Shown: positions 53,161-63,062 of the stretch, one piece after another
How the letters are laid out: each line of letters opens with the position of its first letter
Position numbering within the stretch: position 1 is the stretch's first letter
Assembly (NCBI RefSeq): GCF_026711005.1
Contig: NZ_JAPPVJ010000003.1
Coordinates: 372,001-436,000 of the forward strand
Length of the DNA: 64,000 nucleotides
Direction of reading: 5' to 3'
DNA from: Sphingobacterium sp. UT-1RO-CII-1
GTDB lineage: Bacteria > Bacteroidota > Bacteroidia > Sphingobacteriales > Sphingobacteriaceae
Translations under genes and position numbers: made by a program
Notes under the pieces: model-generated
Database searches by the model: none
What the model was told of the DNA's origin: nothing
The model's input: the letters and a program-made list of their open reading frames with translations, nothing else

Positions 53161-55062
53161 TTAACCTTTCATATTCCACATGTATATGTCTTGTTCTAAT
53201 TTAATTTTCTCTTTATCCAGCATCTCTCGCACAACCTTCAACTTCACTACGTCATCGCCCGTGTTAAGCGCCTCAATTAATGTTTTAATATCTTTTCCTC
53301 CAGCTCGTAATAACGCTTCAATTTCTTCTTCTAACGCTCTCTCTATACGCTGTCCATGACTTTTCATTAAACAAAGATCGCAAGCTCCGCATTCTGTTTG
53401 TTCAGGTTCTCCAAAGTAATTTTGCAAAACTATACTTCGGCATTGCTTCTCTCTTAAATAACTTTCAATAGCTAATAATTGTTTTCTTTTTATTTCTTTT
53501 CGTTCAGCAATAAATTGTGTGTCGATATATAAGTTTTTATAATCTATCCTAGGTCTAAGAAACTCCAATTGGGGAGCATCTGTCTTGGGTAGGTAGGAAG
53601 CGAACTGCAACTTTTCCAGCCCCGTTAAAAGCTCTACTACGGTCTGATAAGAACTTTTTAATTTGCGTGCTAATTCATATTCATTAATATTGATATAAAA
53701 ATCAAACGCACCACCGAAACTTCTTAAAATCAACTTAATTACCGCGTCATAGCGTTCGGATTGAACTTGCAATTTATACAATTCCTGAAAATCAACTTCA
53801 AACTTAAATCTGGAAGGTATAAAAACTGCTTCCGAAACGGCTATCCATCCATCTCGTTCTAAGAACTTTAAAGCACTCAAGGTCGGTCTAAGTTCAAGTT
53901 GATATTTCCGAGAAAAAGCTACGACATCAAAATCTAGTGATAAACCTACTCCTGCCCCGTAAGCCATTTGAAAATAATTTCCCAAATAATGATAAACCTG
54001 ATGAATAAACTTAGCAGAAGGAAAACTAGTGTTAAAATTATCCCACAAACGATCCACATCTGCCTGTTGGTACATAAGTACCGGAAATGCTTTTTTTCCA
54101 TCCCTTCCTGCACGTCCCGCCTCCTGATAATAGGCTTCTAAAGAATCTGGTATATCTAAATGCAAAACAAAACGAACATCAGATTTATCGATTCCCATAC
54201 CAAACGCATTGGTCGCAACAATAACACGGACTCTATTATTTGTCCAAGCCTCTTGTTTTAGACTTCTTGTATTATTATCCAGTCCAGCATGATAAAAATC
54301 TGCCGTTACACCATGGTTGTTTAAGTATGCTGCAACTTCTTGCGTTTCCTTTCTATTTCGAACATAAATGACTCCCGTACCGCCTAATTTATGGATCATG
54401 CGTAACATACGCCCCATTTTGTCCTCTTCTTTCAGCGCCATATACGCAAGATTCGAACGCCTAAAACTAGTTCGAAAAACATTTGGCGATATGAAATTTA
54501 GCTTTTCCTGGATATCGTCTACAACCTTAGGTGTTGCTGTCGCTGTTAAAGCTAGAAAAGGTACTTTGGCATGTAATTTACGTAACTCCGTCAGTTGTAA
54601 ATAAGGTGGACGAAAATCATACCCCCATTGCGAAATACAGTGTGCTTCATCAATTGCGAATAAACTCACTTTCATATAGCGGATCCGCTCCTTTACCAAA
54701 TCGCTATATAGTCGCTCAGGCGATAAGTACAAGAATTTTATTTTCCCGAACACACAGTTATCTAAAGTAATATCTATTTCTCGTTTAGACATCCCCGAGA
54801 ATATAGCAACAGCTTCAATTCCTCTCTTCTTCAAGTTCTCAACCTGATCTTTCATCAAAGCAATAAGCGGACTTATTACAATGCATATCCCCTCAAGCTG
54901 CATAGCAGGAATCTGAAAACAAATAGATTTCCCTCCCCCTGTGGGCATTAGAGCAAGTGTATCTTTTCCTTCCAAAATGGAATTAATAACATCTTGCTGT
55001 AATGGGCGAAAACTATCGTAACCCCAATATTTTTTTAATATAATTAGACTTTTATCTTCCAC
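53161..55062 (-). CDS. RecQ-family ATP-dependent DNA helicase
   Basis: 633 aa. Motifs: FRPLQQDVINSIL (motif 0), MPTGGGKSICFQIPA (Walker A), FAIDEAHCISQWGYDFRP (DEAH and aromatic loop), TATATPKV (III), GTGVIYVRNR (IV), VATNAFGMGIDKSDVRFV (V), YQEAGRAGRDGK (VI). A zinc cluster follows: CRSIVLQNYFGEP, then CGACDLC. No HRDC domain. Role: 3'-5' unwinding in recombination and repair. Last gene of an operon after comEC (3 bp gap). Confidence 0.93.
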   Translation of the reverse strand: MEDKSLIILKKYWGYDSFRPLQQDVINSILEGKDTLALMPTGGGKSICFQIPAMQLEGICIVISPLIALMKDQVENLKKRGIEAVAIFSGMSKREIDITLDNCVFGKIKFLYLSPERLYSDLVKERIRYMKVSLFAIDEAHCISQWGYDFRPPYLQLTELRKLHAKVPFLALTATATPKVVDDIQEKLNFISPNVFRTSFRRSNLAYMALKEEDKMGRMLRMIHKLGGTGVIYVRNRKETQEVAAYLNNHGVTADFYHAGLDNNTRSLKQEAWTNNRVRVIVATNAFGMGIDKSDVRFVLHLDIPDSLEAYYQEAGRAGRDGKKAFPVLMYQQADVDRLWDNFNTSFPSAKFIHQVYHYLGNYFQMAYGAGVGLSLDFDVVAFSRKYQLELRPTLSALKFLERDGWIAVSEAVFIPSRFKFEVDFQELYKLQVQSERYDAVIKLILRSFGGAFDFYININEYELARKLKSSYQTVVELLTGLEKLQFASYLPKTDAPQLEFLRPRIDYKNLYIDTQFIAERKEIKRKQLLAIESYLREKQCRSIVLQNYFGEPEQTECGACDLCLMKSHGQRIERALEEEIEALLRAGGKDIKTLIEALNTGDDVVKLKVVREMLDKEKIKLEQDIYMWNMKG

Positions 55063-55065
55063 AGA

Positions 55066-57156
55066 TTAATCTTGCTTAGACCAAACATAAGAAAAATTAT
55101 CTTTCAATATATAATAGCTCCGTTTCAGGGAATCTGCTTGCTGAATTAATTGATTAACATTTTTTTCCGTATTCGACCCATCAAAAATATAAGGAACATT
55201 GGGTGCTTCTTGTAGATTTAAATTTTGTCTACCTTTTACATTTTGTCGAAATAGTATCAAATCACAGTCTTCCAAATCCGGAGGCACATACTCACCATGG
55301 ATTATAGCTACCTGAAGACCATACCCCTTCAAAACAGCAGTAGAATCCGCTGTAATTTTAACCTTTTCAAATTTCACAGAATTTATAGTAGTGTAGCGCT
55401 CAATATCAGGCCAGGTATTATATTTTATTTTACTATGTTGTAGAGACTCAACATTGGAAAATAAAGAAACTTTTCCTCTCTTAAAAAAGGCGATGGCAAA
55501 ATCGTTGTTGATGTTGTAAATCTTAATGCCATGAAAAGTACTAAGTCGAAAAACATTTAAATAAAAAGTCGTAACAAGTATTATCAATAGCAATAAGGAC
55601 AACATAATTTTCAACCCCACTCGCTTATTCCAACCTAGCGTTACAAACACAATAATACTATAAAGCAAGCACACGTGTAGTATGGAAAAATCCACACCGG
55701 ACACTACAGCGTAGGGTAAACGTTCTACAGAATATAGACCCGACAAAATAAATTCATTTAGGTATTCAATAACAGCACCTAAAAATTTATTTAAAAAATG
55801 AAATGGGCTAAAGGCTAGAACAATACCTACGTACATCAATAAAGTGGAAGGAATAGCAATAAATAGATTCCCTAAAAGAAAATAATTAGGGAATTGATTA
55901 AAATAATAAAGCACCAAGGGGGCTGTAAATAGTTGCGCAGCGATTGATATAAATATGTACTGCTTTATTTTATTAACTAGTTTATGCTTAACGACAAAAG
56001 TAGTATTAAGCAAAGGATACATCGTAAACAGACCTAAAACCGCTGTATAAGATAATTGGAACCCCACATCAAATAATAGTTTTGGGTTAATCAGAAGTAT
56101 AAAAAATGCTGACGAAAACAATGTATTTAAGTTGTTTTGTTTTCTACCACTTAATTCCGCCACAAGAAAAAAAGAAATCATTATACCGGCCCGCAATATT
56201 GCCGGAGCCATTCCTGTTAATACAACATATACCCAAACAGCAAACAACACAATATACAGACGAACGAGACGTCCATTTCGATAACGATCAAGATACCGTA
56301 ACAAGCTATTCAACAAGAAAAAAACAATACCAACATGTAAACCCGACACACTTAATACATGAACAGTACCTGTTTTCACAAAAGCGTCTAGAAGATCTGG
56401 TGAAAAATCTTGTCTATAACCAAAAATTAAAGCCGAACTCACTTGAAGTGCAGTGGAGTCAGCAATAAAACCCTTAAATTTATCTACCAGATTTTCTCTA
56501 AATTGAAGCGCCTTACTGATTATGACATTTCCCTTACGAGCATATAACAAACTAATATTTTCCTCTTCAACATAAGCTTGGTGATAAATATTTTTATTTT
56601 CTAAATATTGAGCATAATCAAATTGCTTCGGATTGTAAGCTTTAGAAACAGTTGTAGTCCGGTTAGGAATAAGTAATTGATCACCATAGAAGTAATGGTT
56701 TACATCTGATGTTTTTTTTATCGTAAGCATAACCCGTCCTTCTGCGGGTTTCATTTCTAATAAAGAATCTATTATATAATCTATTTGAAAAGGGAACCGC
56801 CAGTTTTTGTCATTTTCGATAGGTTCATCGGCTATTTTACCAATAAGGTACACCCCAGATTGATACTGATAGTAATTATTACTGCTACGCGGTTCATTAA
56901 ACTGGTGCACCAAGCCCCCAAGCAGCACTAAAATAATAAAAACAAGCAGGGAAGACCAGCGACTCATATCGCTTTTACATAGAAAATTTAGATATAAAAA
57001 AACACTTACTGCTAACAGAACCACAATAAAAAAAAACTCATTGCTTAGCAAAGAAACTGGCAAGCACGACCGCACAGCGATACCTAAAGCAAAGTACAAG
57101 AAGATACGGACAAAAGGCATCCTTCCTTTTTCTAATACAATGACATCCTTTACCAT
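55066..57156 (-). CDS. ComEC/Rec2-family DNA channel protein, no nuclease motif
   Basis: 696 aa. N-terminal TM helices and DUF4131-like region (about residues 15-200), then the Competence domain (about 235-510) with the signature AFVKTGTVHVLSVSGLHVGI and many TM helices, and a soluble C-terminal part (about 555-696). The metallo-beta-lactamase-like HxHxDH motif of Bacillus ComEC is absent from that C-terminus. Role by family: transport of single-stranded DNA across the inner membrane. It overlaps the preceding HHH-barrel gene by 7 bp and precedes recQ by 3 bp. Confidence 0.88.
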   Translation of the reverse strand: MVKDVIVLEKGRMPFVRIFLYFALGIAVRSCLPVSLLSNEFFFIVVLLAVSVFLYLNFLCKSDMSRWSSLLVFIILVLLGGLVHQFNEPRSSNNYYQYQSGVYLIGKIADEPIENDKNWRFPFQIDYIIDSLLEMKPAEGRVMLTIKKTSDVNHYFYGDQLLIPNRTTTVSKAYNPKQFDYAQYLENKNIYHQAYVEEENISLLYARKGNVIISKALQFRENLVDKFKGFIADSTALQVSSALIFGYRQDFSPDLLDAFVKTGTVHVLSVSGLHVGIVFFLLNSLLRYLDRYRNGRLVRLYIVLFAVWVYVVLTGMAPAILRAGIMISFFLVAELSGRKQNNLNTLFSSAFFILLINPKLLFDVGFQLSYTAVLGLFTMYPLLNTTFVVKHKLVNKIKQYIFISIAAQLFTAPLVLYYFNQFPNYFLLGNLFIAIPSTLLMYVGIVLAFSPFHFLNKFLGAVIEYLNEFILSGLYSVERLPYAVVSGVDFSILHVCLLYSIIVFVTLGWNKRVGLKIMLSLLLLIILVTTFYLNVFRLSTFHGIKIYNINNDFAIAFFKRGKVSLFSNVESLQHSKIKYNTWPDIERYTTINSVKFEKVKITADSTAVLKGYGLQVAIIHGEYVPPDLEDCDLILFRQNVKGRQNLNLQEAPNVPYIFDGSNTEKNVNQLIQQADSLKRSYYILKDNFSYVWSKQD

Positions 57157-59204
57157 TGATATCTAAATTGAATTTTTATATCCGACCTTCTATTTCCTTC
57201 ACTTTTTTCCAATCCCGAACCCACAGAATCTTCGTTTCTATATACTGTAATCGCATAGCGTAACCAAAAGTCTACATGACGCCCTAAACGATATCTGGCA
57301 TTTATATAGCTACGCCATCCTTTTTTATTATATAAGGGGAAAGAGCTTGCATAAAGAACATCATTCTCATAAGCATAAATTCGCGTTTCATAAGAGTCCG
57401 TGTTAAAAAAGGCTAAGCGGCTATTAAGCTGAATCTTCTTATTTAAAGGCTTCCAGAACACATCTTGATAAACAAGCCCACCATAATCTTGTACACCGTC
57501 TTTCTCATAAAAGGCGGCTTCAACTCTCGACCGTATTTCCCAAATTTCATTTAACTTGTACCTAAAACTCACACGGACCTGCTGTCTTTCCACATCTGCC
57601 AGATATCTTTCCGGAACAATAGCTGCCGTATTTTCTTGTTTAAACCTATAGCGATACCGAAAAGATAATTCTCCGATCTTGTACCAACTATAGCTCAGCT
57701 GCGATAAAAAATCAGCCCCAGAACTAGGCGCATCGACCCGATATCTTAACCAAGGAAATTTAAATAAATCTATGTAGTTAAGCCATGAAAAGGTTCTATT
57801 TGGATGATAAACGATTCCTGTATAAAGCCCAGTTTCATTGGTAGTGGCTCTAGTTTCACCTAAGCCTTGAGCAAAAGCAGAGAAATATTTCTTATCATAA
57901 TTTCTATAATTGAAAAACAAAGAAAGTTTTGGGTGAAGACTCGCAATGACACCATTATTTGTTGCCCAACCTTGAGACAATTGATGAGCAAACTCACCAT
58001 ATAAAAAAATATTACGAAATGTATATTGATAATTAAACCCAACATTGGTATTATCTGGCTTTCTAAAAGCATACAAATTTCGCAAATTATCTTCTGGCAT
58101 ATAGGGTGCATTCAACCTATTATAAAGAGCCAAAAAACCAAGTTGCAATCGCTTATTTTTATAGCGCCAATCAACCCCAGTTGTAAATTGTTTAATAGCA
58201 TTCCGATACTGCTGCTCGGTCTGCGTACGATGCAAGCCTGATTTTGAAATACTTTTAATTACTGATCCTTCATTTTCAATTATTAAATTCCCTGACAGCT
58301 TACGCCACGAAACAAAGGGCGTCACCTCAAATTTACCCGCAGTTAAGGTAGCAGCTACTCCTCTTAGATAATCAGATTCATTCATAGAAGTATAACTATT
58401 TAGCCCAGCTGCTTGCCGTGCGCTACTTGTTATCATAGCCCCTTTTCCAAAGCTCAACCCATTCCATAATACTAAGCCCTGACCTGATTGCAGACTATAA
58501 TCTCCTAAAACTATGGATTTAAAAATCCCTTTATTTCGGATATAAACACTAAAACCATAATGATCAAAACCATACCGTTGCTTCTCTTTAAAAAAGGGCT
58601 CGCCAGCATCTTTCTTCATATTAATAGCTAAACGAATATCATTTTGATAATTCATCCTATAACGTAACATATAACGATTGGGGTCGCCTAAATATCTTGA
58701 ACGACTGGAATCTCTAACATGATAACCATGTTGTTTTTCTAAGATCCGGCCATAACGAAGCATTAATTGTTGCTCGCTATTAGTTATAAAATCTTTAACA
58801 CTTGTCTTTTCAAAATAACCTTCATTGACCGTTATAAAAGGTTCAAGCAATTCAACTGTTTTTACATCAAAGCCAGATACAACCTGTAGCTCTAGTATAG
58901 AGATAAAGTTCCCTGTCTGCGCACGATGCTGAAGTAGAGATGTTATTTGAAAAGGATTTAAAAAAAGTAATTCGGTTAATTCCGTCCCATCTGTTTTATT
59001 AATATCTATAGGATGCCTATAGTAATAACGTAATCGTTCCGTAAATTCACTAATATCTATACCTTCTTCGAGCTCATCCATTACCTGCTCAACGATCTGC
59101 TCTTCCACCAAATTTATGTCCTGAGCTTTAGCTCCATGAGATATTAAAAACAAAACAATAAAACAGAGCCCTGATAAGTAAGACCAACACATTTTAGAAG
59201 GCAT
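57150..59204 (-). CDS. ComEA-like HHH domain fused to an outer-membrane barrel
   Basis: 684 aa. Signal peptide (1-27, ending GAKA-Q). A ComEA-like double helix-hairpin-helix unit spans about residues 66-126: IDINKTDGTELTELLFLNP, FQITSLLQHRAQTGNFISIL, ELQVVSGFDVKTVELLEPFI, matching the ComEA order (N-x-A-x-x-x-E-L, LPGIG, R-x-x-G-x-F, L-x-x-V-x-G-I). The first hairpin has FLNP in place of xGIG and the second GFDV, so the glycines are partly lost. From about 140 onward alternating amphipathic strands form a large barrel (about 18-22 strands), ending IKIQFRYQW. Overlaps comEC and the upstream PorV-like gene. Confidence 0.8.
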   Translation of the reverse strand: MPSKMCWSYLSGLCFIVLFLISHGAKAQDINLVEEQIVEQVMDELEEGIDISEFTERLRYYYRHPIDINKTDGTELTELLFLNPFQITSLLQHRAQTGNFISILELQVVSGFDVKTVELLEPFITVNEGYFEKTSVKDFITNSEQQLMLRYGRILEKQHGYHVRDSSRSRYLGDPNRYMLRYRMNYQNDIRLAINMKKDAGEPFFKEKQRYGFDHYGFSVYIRNKGIFKSIVLGDYSLQSGQGLVLWNGLSFGKGAMITSSARQAAGLNSYTSMNESDYLRGVAATLTAGKFEVTPFVSWRKLSGNLIIENEGSVIKSISKSGLHRTQTEQQYRNAIKQFTTGVDWRYKNKRLQLGFLALYNRLNAPYMPEDNLRNLYAFRKPDNTNVGFNYQYTFRNIFLYGEFAHQLSQGWATNNGVIASLHPKLSLFFNYRNYDKKYFSAFAQGLGETRATTNETGLYTGIVYHPNRTFSWLNYIDLFKFPWLRYRVDAPSSGADFLSQLSYSWYKIGELSFRYRYRFKQENTAAIVPERYLADVERQQVRVSFRYKLNEIWEIRSRVEAAFYEKDGVQDYGGLVYQDVFWKPLNKKIQLNSRLAFFNTDSYETRIYAYENDVLYASSFPLYNKKGWRSYINARYRLGRHVDFWLRYAITVYRNEDSVGSGLEKSEGNRRSDIKIQFRYQW

Positions 59205-59994
59205 AAGACATCGCTAATTGAGGAGACATATTTAAGTACCTATGGTAGGTAAAAGAAAAATCTACAGTCCATTTACCATCTGCAAATCCACATCCTGCAG
59301 TATATTGTAAAGGTCCCGAGCTCGCACCTGTACGCATGCAGAACAAAGGAGTAAAGAAATAACTGACCCCTGCTCTATACAATATATCCGTCGAAAAATC
59401 CTTTACCACATCAGCAGCAATATGTATATCGGAACTTATTTTATATAAGAAGCCTATTCCCAACTCACGCTCTAAACGTTCATCTACCGTTGTACTCAAC
59501 CTACTATTCCCTATATTTTTAAAGAGAATGGCTGTCTGCAAAAAATCAGTCCACTTATACATGAAAGACAAATCTGCCGAAAATGTAGACTCACTTTGGT
59601 ATTGTTTAACTGCATAAAGATGGTGGTTAGCTGACAAAGATGCCGTTATAGTATTTCCGAAATTTTTAGAATAAGAAAGACTTGTGCGCACAAAACTATT
59701 TAAATCAAAAATGCCGTAGTTTACAAGAGCTAATCCTACAACAGAATTATTTTTTAGTGGCAAACCCAACAAAATTGCTTGTGTTGCAATATCAGTAGCT
59801 AAAAAGTGTTGTTGATACGCCCCTGCTATTGTCGCTGACTTAATATCTACAGCCCCCACTGGATTATAAGCTAATGCAAACACACCCGATTGGGCTAAAC
59901 TGGCTCCCCCCATACCTTGAAAAGGAGCTGGAACAATATGTTGCGCTGACAACTGATAAGAGGTCAGCAGCATCACTAACAACCTGATTATCAT
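59194..59994 (-). CDS. PorV/FadL-like outer membrane protein
   Basis: 266 aa: signal peptide MIIRLLVMLLTSYQLS-AQ, then QGMGGASLAQSGVFALAYNPVGA, the N-terminal pattern of PorV/PorQ-FadL-like proteins, and beta strands to the end (LNMSPQLAMSYAF). Shorter than PorV (about 390 aa) so not the T9SS shuttle itself. First gene of the operon PorV-like - HHH-barrel - comEC - recQ, overlapping the second gene by 11 bp. Confidence 0.75.
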   Translation of the reverse strand: MIIRLLVMLLTSYQLSAQHIVPAPFQGMGGASLAQSGVFALAYNPVGAVDIKSATIAGAYQQHFLATDIATQAILLGLPLKNNSVVGLALVNYGIFDLNSFVRTSLSYSKNFGNTITASLSANHHLYAVKQYQSESTFSADLSFMYKWTDFLQTAILFKNIGNSRLSTTVDERLERELGIGFLYKISSDIHIAADVVKDFSTDILYRAGVSYFFTPLFCMRTGASSGPLQYTAGCGFADGKWTVDFSFTYHRYLNMSPQLAMSYAF

Positions 59995-60332
59995 GCTTAA
60001 AATAATTAATTAGTATAACTCAATAAAAGCTTTACTAAATAGGAAGCATAATAATAAAGTAATATAGAACTAGTCTTAGTTATATAGTGTCTTAAAAAAA
60101 ACAGTTTATAAATTATTAAACAGCGATTTTCAATCTATCAACAGTATAGAAGGAGTTTTGAATAAAAATAAAATTTTTAATAAATGAATTGCTTTTATAT
60201 AAAACTTAAAAATGGAACGACCATTTGTAACACAAAACAGCAGAAAATAAGATAATTGCGTTTTACTTCTTACGTAAAATTCGTCAAGAACCTTCTTTTT
60301 AATCAACTAAAAAACAAAAGGTTACTAGACAA

Positions 60333-60340
60333 CAAAAGTA
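60333..60340 (-). promoter_or_regulatory. Candidate -7 box of the PorV-like/comEC operon
   Basis: TACTTTTG on the minus strand (TAnnTTTG), which would give a leader of about 330 nt. No -33 element seen. Weak. Confidence 0.25.
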
Positions 60341-60449
60341 TAAATCGAGATAGAAAACCTCTTATTTACAATATACTCTCCAAGAAGAAAAAATGTTTGA
60401 TCAAAAAAATAAAGGACTAATTAAAATCCCTTTTTAAAAAAGTTTAATA

Positions 60450-60485
60450 AAAAAAGGCCTTCAATATGTTGAAGACCTTTTTTTA
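60450..60485 (-). terminator. Terminator after atpG
   Basis: Stem AAAAAAGGCCTTCAA / TTGAAGACCTTTTTT with one mismatch and a TATG loop, 17 bp beyond the atpG stop codon; T-run on the minus strand. Confidence 0.85.
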
Positions 60486-60501
60486 TTAATACGGTTAAAT
60501 A

Positions 60502-61386
60502 TTAACCATTCGACAAAGCCGCCGCACCGGATACAATCTCAGAAAGTTCCGTTGTAATAGCTGCCTGACGCGCTTGGTTATAGGATAATTTGAGATCACG
60601 CAATAAATCTCCTGCGTTCTCTGTTGCTTTATCCATAGCTGTCATACGTGCTCCATGCTCTGACGCATTCGAATCCAATACAGCTTTATATAATTGTGTT
60701 TTAATAGCTTTAGGTATTAGCTCTTCAATTATTTTTTCCTTTGAAGGCTCAATAATATACTCTACTTCTGTAGATTTAGCATCTGCTTCATTTTCAGGCG
60801 GCAACAATGGTAAAAGCTGTTCAGAAACAAGCTCTTGCATAGCTGCGTTTTTAAACTGATTATATACAATTTCTACACGATCAATTTCACCAGCTTTAAA
60901 CTGATTCATAATTGATTCTGTAACTTTAGAAACGTCTAAAAAGTTTAAGTCCGAATACAAATCATGATTATTACCAATAACATTAAAACCACGCTTTTCA
61001 AAAAAGTCATGTCCACGCTTACCTATAGCTACTATACTAAGGTTTCCACGTGCATGTTGCTCGGCATACTTTCCAAATATCAGATTATTCGCAGTTTTAA
61101 TAGCATTGGCATTGAAAGCACCTGCTAGACCTCTATTAGAGGTCATCACAACGATCAAAACCTTAGTAGGCTCACGATCTTGCGTATACGGCGAGTCGCT
61201 ACCTTCTACAGAAGCAGAAACCTGTGCTAATATTTCTCTCAGTTTCTCTGCATACGGGCGCAACTGTACAATTGCATTCGTAGCACGTTTCAATTTAGCC
61301 GCAGCAACCATTTTCATTGCTTTGGTAATTTGCTGCGTTGATGTAACCGAGGTTATTCGATTTCTTACTTCTTTTAAATTTGCCAT
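60502..61386 (-). CDS. atpG: ATP synthase gamma subunit
   Basis: 294 aa. Central rotor stalk of F1. MANLKEVRNRITSVTSTQQI at the start and DNASEHGARMTAMDKATENA near the C-terminus (YNQARQAAITTEL) are diagnostic. An ATG at 61416 adds 10 atypical residues, so the start at 61386 is used. Last gene of this atp cluster; followed by a terminator and not by atpD, as is usual in Bacteroidota, where beta and epsilon are encoded elsewhere. Confidence 0.96.
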   Translation of the reverse strand: MANLKEVRNRITSVTSTQQITKAMKMVAAAKLKRATNAIVQLRPYAEKLREILAQVSASVEGSDSPYTQDREPTKVLIVVMTSNRGLAGAFNANAIKTANNLIFGKYAEQHARGNLSIVAIGKRGHDFFEKRGFNVIGNNHDLYSDLNFLDVSKVTESIMNQFKAGEIDRVEIVYNQFKNAAMQELVSEQLLPLLPPENEADAKSTEVEYIIEPSKEKIIEELIPKAIKTQLYKAVLDSNASEHGARMTAMDKATENAGDLLRDLKLSYNQARQAAITTELSEIVSGAAALSNG

Positions 61387-61433
61387 AATTTCAGAATAGT
61401 AAGTGTCTTTCAACACTTACTTTTAAATTCTAA

Positions 61434-63008
61434 TTAATATTTTGCTGCTAATTCTTTAGCTACTGTATCTAATACATTTGTTAACTCATCTGTAAATTTA
61501 CCAGCTTTCAATGCCGATAAAACTTCAGGATGACGCTGCTCAAGCTGAGTTAAATACTCTTCTTCGAATTGGCGCACTTTATCCACAGGCACAGTACGGA
61601 ACAAACCTTTCGTACCTGCGTAAATAATCGCAACCTGCTTATCAACAGCAACTGGAGAATACTGTCCTTGCTTTAGAATTTCTACGTTACGTATACCCTT
61701 ATCAAGAACGGCCTTTGTTGCCGCATCTAAATCAGAACCAAATTTAGCAAATGCCTCAAGTTCACGGAACTGAGCTTGATCAAGCTTCAATGTACCCGCT
61801 ACTTTCTTCATTGATTTAATCTGCGCATTACCACCAACACGAGATACTGAAATACCTACGTTAATAGCTGGTCTGATACCTGCGTTAAACAAGTTAGACT
61901 CTAAGAAAATCTGACCATCCGTAATAGAAATTACGTTTGTTGGAATATATGCAGAAACGTCACCAGCTTGTGTCTCAATAATAGGAAGAGCAGTTAATGA
62001 ACCACCTCCTTTTACTAAATGCTTAATAGATTCTGGTAAATCGTTCATGTTACGAGCAATATCATCAGACTCATTGATTTTAGCAGCTCTTTCCAATAAA
62101 CGGGAGTGCAAATAAAACACATCACCTGGATAAGCTTCACGTCCTGGTGGGCGACGTAGCAATAAAGAAACTTCACGATATGCTACAGCTTGCTTAGACA
62201 AGTCATCGTATACGATCAATGCCGGACGGCCCGTATCACGGAAGAACTCACCAATTGCAGCACCTGCCATTGGAGCGTAAAACTGTAAAGGAGCAGGATC
62301 TGCTGCAGAAGCAGAAACAATTGTTGTATAAGCCATTGCTCCTTTTTCTTCCAAAACACGTACAATGTTAGCTACAGTAGAGTTTTTCTGTCCTACAGCT
62401 ACATAAATACAATATACCGGTTCACCTGCATCATAAAACTCTTTTTGGTTTAAAATAGTATCAATACATACAGCTGTTTTACCAGTTTGACGGTCACCAA
62501 TAACTAACTCACGTTGTCCACGGCCAACAGGGATCATCGCATCAATAGCTTTAATACCTGTTTGAAGTGGTTCAGTAACCGGCTGACGATAAATTACGCC
62601 CGGAGCTTTACGCTCGATAGGCATTTCGTACGTCTCGCCAACTATTGGTCCTTTACCATCTATAGGCTGTCCTAACGTGTTTACAACACGTCCTAACATA
62701 CCTTCACCTACTTTAATAGATGCAATACGCTTTGTACGTTTTGCTGTATCTCCTTCTTTAATATCGTCTGAAGAACCTAAAAGTACAACACCCACGTTGT
62801 CTTCTTCTAGGTTTAATACGATACCTTCTAATCCGTTATCAAATTCAACCAATTCACCGGACTGAACTTTGGTTAAGCCGTATATACGTGCAATACCGTC
62901 ACCTACAGTAAGTACGGTACCTACTTCTTCTAGTTCGGCTTCTGATTTAAAGCCTGACAATTGCTCTCTAAGAATTGCCGAAACCTCATCTGGTCTTACC
63001 TCTATCAT
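61434..63008 (-). CDS. atpA: ATP synthase alpha subunit
   Basis: 524 aa, non-catalytic nucleotide-binding subunit of F1. P-loop [11 protein letters not shown] (about residues 170-180), [11 protein letters not shown] equivalent [12 protein letters not shown], and the alpha signature [18 protein letters not shown]-terminal [17 protein letters not shown] is typical. Between atpH and atpG. Confidence 0.98.
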   Translation of the reverse strand: MIEVRPDEVSAILREQLSGFKSEAELEEVGTVLTVGDGIARIYGLTKVQSGELVEFDNGLEGIVLNLEEDNVGVVLLGSSDDIKEGDTAKRTKRIASIKVGEGMLGRVVNTLGQPIDGKGPIVGETYEMPIERKAPGVIYRQPVTEPLQTGIKAIDAMIPVGRGQRELVIGDRQTGKTAVCIDTILNQKEFYDAGEPVYCIYVAVGQKNSTVANIVRVLEEKGAMAYTTIVSASAADPAPLQFYAPMAGAAIGEFFRDTGRPALIVYDDLSKQAVAYREVSLLLRRPPGREAYPGDVFYLHSRLLERAAKINESDDIARNMNDLPESIKHLVKGGGSLTALPIIETQAGDVSAYIPTNVISITDGQIFLESNLFNAGIRPAINVGISVSRVGGNAQIKSMKKVAGTLKLDQAQFRELEAFAKFGSDLDAATKAVLDKGIRNVEILKQGQYSPVAVDKQVAIIYAGTKGLFRTVPVDKVRQFEEEYLTQLEQRHPEVLSALKAGKFTDELTNVLDTVAKELAAKY

Positions 63009-63062
63009 GTTGTTATTATAAGGGGTTTTTGATTTTATTTCTTAACTCATATTAACCAAGTA

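Larger units (their letters stand above)
59995..60501. other. 507 bp AT-rich gap between atpG and the comEC operon
   Basis: No gene, RNA or array seen. Holds the atpG terminator (60450-60485) and a candidate -7 box on the minus strand (60333-60340). Confidence 0.6.

Noticed and set aside
59194..59994. Type IX secretion PorV
   Set aside because: About 120 residues too short and no T9SS neighbour; only the N-terminal pattern is shared.
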